DNA of 64,000 nt. Source: Mesoflavibacter sp. Lineage in GTDB: Bacteria; Pseudomonadota; Alphaproteobacteria; UBA8366; Aestuariispiraceae. Below, piece after piece: positions 61,650-64,000 of this stretch. The DNA is taken from contig CP051228.1 of NCBI GenBank assembly GCA_017792345.1, positions 4,246,148 through 4,310,147 of the forward strand, read 5' to 3'. Position numbers and translations under genes: made by a program. How positions within the stretch are numbered: the stretch's first letter is position 1; each line of letters opens with the position of its first letter. The notes below the pieces were generated by a model that was given only the letters and a program-made list of their open reading frames with translations, searched no databases and was not told the DNA's origin.

Positions 61650-62558
61650 ATGACCGACCGGATGCCGCCCCTGACCGCGTTGCGGATGTTCGAATCCGTC
61701 GCCCGCAATCTGAGCTTCACCAAGGCGGCGACGGAACTGCATGTCACCCCGGCCGCAGTCAGTCAGCAGATCCGCCTTCTGGAAGACCATTACGGAACCG
61801 CCCTTTTCATCCGGTCGACCCGACGGCTGGAGCTGACCCCTGACGCGGCGGCGGTTCTGCCGTCCGTCCGGGAAGGGTTCTCGGCGCTGCGGGACGTTCA
61901 CAACCGTCTGTCGGCCAGCCGCGACGGGGCCATGCTGACGGTTAGCGTCTATCCCACCCTGGCGGAGAAATGGCTGATCCCGCGCCTGGAGCGCTTCCGC
62001 AAAGCCCATCCGGATATCGATCTGCGCATTCATGCGACGGACGACTTTGCCGATTTTCAGCGCGGCGGGATCGATATCGCCATTCGGTATGGAACCGGAC
62101 GCTATCCGGACCTGACCGTCATCCCGTTCCTGGAAGAGACGGTGTTTCCGGTCTGCAGCCCTGCCCTGGCGGAGCGCCTGAGACATCCGGAGGACCTGCG
62201 CGGTCAGACCCTGTTGCACGCCGAATGGCGCATGGAGCGGGAGGCCGGCGCAAACTGGCGGCTGTGGCTGAAGGCCGCCCATCTGGACGGCATCGATCCG
62301 GCCCGCGGCATGCGCTTCAACATGGAGGCGATGATGGTACAGGCGGCTATCGACGGTCTGGGAGTAGCACTGGCTTCATCGACATTGGTCGGTGGCGACT
62401 TGTCGGCAGGCCGCTTGGTACGTCCGTTCGGCGACTCCCATGAAATTGCGCCGGAATTCGCGCATTATGTGGTCTATCCGAAATCCTCCGAGACCATCGC
62501 CAAGGTCACGGCTTTCCGTGACTGGGCCCTGGATGAAGGTGGTCGGATTACGCCGTAA
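61650..62558 (+). CDS. LysR-family regulator, GcvA-like
   Basis: Protein of 302 residues. N-terminal winged helix: LTALRMFESVARNLSFTKAA, TELHVTPAAVSQQIRLLEDH. The substrate-binding domain includes HATDDFADFQRGGIDIAIRYG, typical of the GcvA group. It probably controls the divergent CmcJ-like gene through the palindrome at 61579-61605. Confidence 0.9.
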   Translation: MTDRMPPLTALRMFESVARNLSFTKAATELHVTPAAVSQQIRLLEDHYGTALFIRSTRRLELTPDAAAVLPSVREGFSALRDVHNRLSASRDGAMLTVSVYPTLAEKWLIPRLERFRKAHPDIDLRIHATDDFADFQRGGIDIAIRYGTGRYPDLTVIPFLEETVFPVCSPALAERLRHPEDLRGQTLLHAEWRMEREAGANWRLWLKAAHLDGIDPARGMRFNMEAMMVQAAIDGLGVALASSTLVGGDLSAGRLVRPFGDSHEIAPEFAHYVVYPKSSETIAKVTAFRDWALDEGGRITP

Positions 62559-63075
62559 GACTGTCGGCGTGACGTTTCGCAAGCTGAACGTAATGGGTTC
62601 GGGTCCAGGTCATCATCTCGATATCCTTGTCCGACAGCACCCTTTTGCAGGCAGCCGGCCATCCGGCCCATAACTCACCGCGCCGCAAGACCTTGCCGGG
62701 GGTGATCAACGCACCCGCCGCGACCATGGCACCGCTTTCCACCGTGGCACCGTCCATCACCACCGCTTTCATGCCGACAAAGCAGCCGCTTTCCAGGGTG
62801 CAGGCATGGATCAACGCCATATGACCGATGGATACGTCGTCGCCGATATAGGTCCCCTGCCCCTTCGATGCGACATGAATGACGGTGCCGTCCTGAATGT
62901 TGACCCGGGCGCCGATCCTGATTTCATTCACATCGCCGCGCAAAACGCAGCCATACCAGATGCCGGTATCGGCGCCGATCTCCACATCGCCGATAACCTT
63001 CGCACCTGGGGCGACGAAGACGGAATCGGCAAGTTTCGGCATGATCCCGTCGAACGGCAGAATATCCTGGCTCAT
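62548..63075 (-). CDS. Gamma carbonic anhydrase-like protein (YrdA type)
   Basis: Protein of 175 residues, left-handed beta helix of hexapeptide repeats (VIGDVEIGADTGIWYGCVLRG, IGARVNIQDGTVIHVAS, YIGDDVSIGHMALIHACTLE). The metal-ligand His residues lie in GTVIHV and in GHMALIHAC. The longer upstream frame is out-of-gene read-through of murI. ATG 63075 overlaps the murI stop by ATGA. Confidence 0.9.
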   Translation of the reverse strand: MSQDILPFDGIMPKLADSVFVAPGAKVIGDVEIGADTGIWYGCVLRGDVNEIRIGARVNIQDGTVIHVASKGQGTYIGDDVSIGHMALIHACTLESGCFVGMKAVVMDGATVESGAMVAAGALITPGKVLRRGELWAGWPAACKRVLSDKDIEMMTWTRTHYVQLAKRHADSLTA

Positions 63076-63971
63076 TGGGCCTCGCTTTCCGCTACCAGCG
63101 TTTCGTTCGGCTCCGGTTCGACGCCGCTCAAATGACGGAACGGCGCCGGCGCGCCATAGAACCGCGCGGCGATCTCGGAAACCGCCTTTGGATCCCCGCT
63201 GGTCAACAGCTCCAGGCCGGGCGTTTCGTCGGGGCGCCGTTTGAACTCCGGATGCCGGGTCAAATAGGCAACAAGGCTCTGGGCCACGACATCCGGCTGA
63301 TCCATTACACGGACATCCCTGGGCAGGGCGGCGCGAAAGTGATCGCCGACCAAGGGAAAATGGGTGCAGCCCAGAACGACGAGGTCGAGCTGCGTGCGGC
63401 CGGCTTTTGCCAGCAACTGACTGACATAGCGTTCGACCCCGCGCCGCAGGGCGTCGTCCGCCAGCCCTTCTTCGATCGCCTCGGCCAATCGCGGACAAGG
63501 CTGCTGGATCACCGACATGGACGGCGCACGGACCTTGATCTCCGTCGGGAAGGAGCGGCTTTCGACCGTCCGGCGCGTTGCGAAGACCCCGACCGTCCGC
63601 GCGGCACGCGGCGGCGCATAGGGCGACGGCCCGCGCACATACCAGTCCTGCGCCGTCAGTGCCTCCACCACCGGCACGAAGACCCCAAGGATCCGCTTCT
63701 GTGGCGCGGCTTTCGGCAGCCAATCCTGCTGCAAACGCCGCAACGCGACGGCCGACGCGGTGTTGCAGGCCAGAACGACCAGATCGCAGCCCCGTTCAAA
63801 CAGATCGGCGATCCTGCGGCGGGTGAGTTGATAGATTTCCTCGTTCGAACGCATGCCATAGGGGGCATAGGCGTGATCGCCCAGATACAGAAACCGTTCA
63901 TCCGGCAGCGTCGCTGTAAGGGCCCGCAAGACGGTCAGCCCGCCATGGCCCGAATCGAAAACCCCGATCAT
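63072..63971 (-). CDS. murI: Glutamate racemase
   Basis: Protein of 299 residues making D-glutamate for peptidoglycan. Start motif GVFDSGHGGLTVLRAL (DSGxGG), first catalytic Cys in LACNTAS, second in LGCTHFPL. Slightly longer than the usual 265-285 because of a C-terminal tail (ending EPEPNETLVAESEAQ). The ends overlap with the carbonic anhydrase-like gene by 4 bp, so the two are coupled. Confidence 0.92.
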   Translation of the reverse strand: MIGVFDSGHGGLTVLRALTATLPDERFLYLGDHAYAPYGMRSNEEIYQLTRRRIADLFERGCDLVVLACNTASAVALRRLQQDWLPKAAPQKRILGVFVPVVEALTAQDWYVRGPSPYAPPRAARTVGVFATRRTVESRSFPTEIKVRAPSMSVIQQPCPRLAEAIEEGLADDALRRGVERYVSQLLAKAGRTQLDLVVLGCTHFPLVGDHFRAALPRDVRVMDQPDVVAQSLVAYLTRHPEFKRRPDETPGLELLTSGDPKAVSEIAARFYGAPAPFRHLSGVEPEPNETLVAESEAQ

Positions 63972-64000
63972 TCGATATGGGCCGGCCGGTCCAATCCCTC

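Noticed and set aside
62548-63723. Possible large fusion protein ending in the carbonic anhydrase-like domain
   Set aside because: The extra N-terminal 216 residues are an out-of-frame reading of murI. The true start is ATG 63075 with an ATGA overlap.

Overview
The window is 64 kb of GC-rich (roughly 60 percent), densely packed chromosome. It suggests a free-living, aerobic to microaerobic alphaproteobacterium, probably of Rhodospirillales type. The pointers are a cbb3 oxidase operon with a FixK/FNR site, an NDUFS4-like complex I subunit, a form of aerobic CO-dehydrogenase maturation genes, two DUF1127 microproteins, a TRAP transporter, and operons joined by ATGA overlaps. I saw no insertion sequences, phage genes, rRNA or CRISPR arrays. 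Three tRNA genes are present: Arg-TCT, Pro-TGG and Gln-CTG. The species cannot be named from the sequence alone.

Layout, left end. Positions 1-680 hold the C-terminal part of a CoxM-type FAD subunit of a molybdenum hydroxylase. It is followed by a terminator and an envelope operon: a TPR protein and ydbH-ynbE-ydbL. Next comes an orphan gene pairing a cyclic-nucleotide-binding domain with a TPR-like region. The molybdenum-hydroxylase theme resumes at 7.4-12.3 kb with coxD, coxE, a split XdhC/CoxI pair and a MocA-like cytidylyltransferase fused to a molybdopterin-binding domain. A modABC molybdate importer lies at 33-35.6 kb.

Middle. Positions 12-22 kb hold an FAD oxidoreductase, exoD, two divergent Trp-patterned helical proteins, dnaE, an XRE regulator facing a fatty-acid desaturase, and an ornithine-cyclodeaminase-like gene. 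Positions 22.5-27 kb form a thiol/nucleotide group: NUDIX, cysK, alaX, sseA and a tandem GNAT. Positions 27-30.6 kb hold ccoNOQP, with an unusually symmetric divergent FNR-type promoter that also faces a 54-residue membrane microprotein. Then come lhgO, metC, modABC, a class III cyclase, a TPR-sulfotransferase and a periplasmic binding protein.

Right part. Positions 39-45.7 kb form a coherent catabolic unit for quinate/shikimate-like compounds: a TetR regulator, two tandem operator-like repeats, a shikimate dehydrogenase, a TRAP transporter (dctPQM) and a 3-dehydroshikimate dehydratase fused to an HPPD-like domain. The rest is mostly housekeeping: tRNAs, an NDUFS4 homologue, MscS, guaA, guaB, ridA, rsmB, a SemiSWEET, a patatin, rlmE, GST, a double cold-shock protein, GFA, a CmcJ-like oxygenase with a divergent LysR regulator, a gamma carbonic anhydrase and murI. 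A small lower-GC patch with an unrecognised membrane protein and tandem palindromes sits just after tRNA-Pro.

The strongest unexplained signals are regulatory. They are the mirror-symmetric FNR promoter at 30.3 kb, the 22-bp palindrome wrapped around the XRE/desaturase promoter at 20.35 kb, the duplicated DUF1127 units with a conserved upstream block, and the tandem palindromes at 47.34-47.40 kb.
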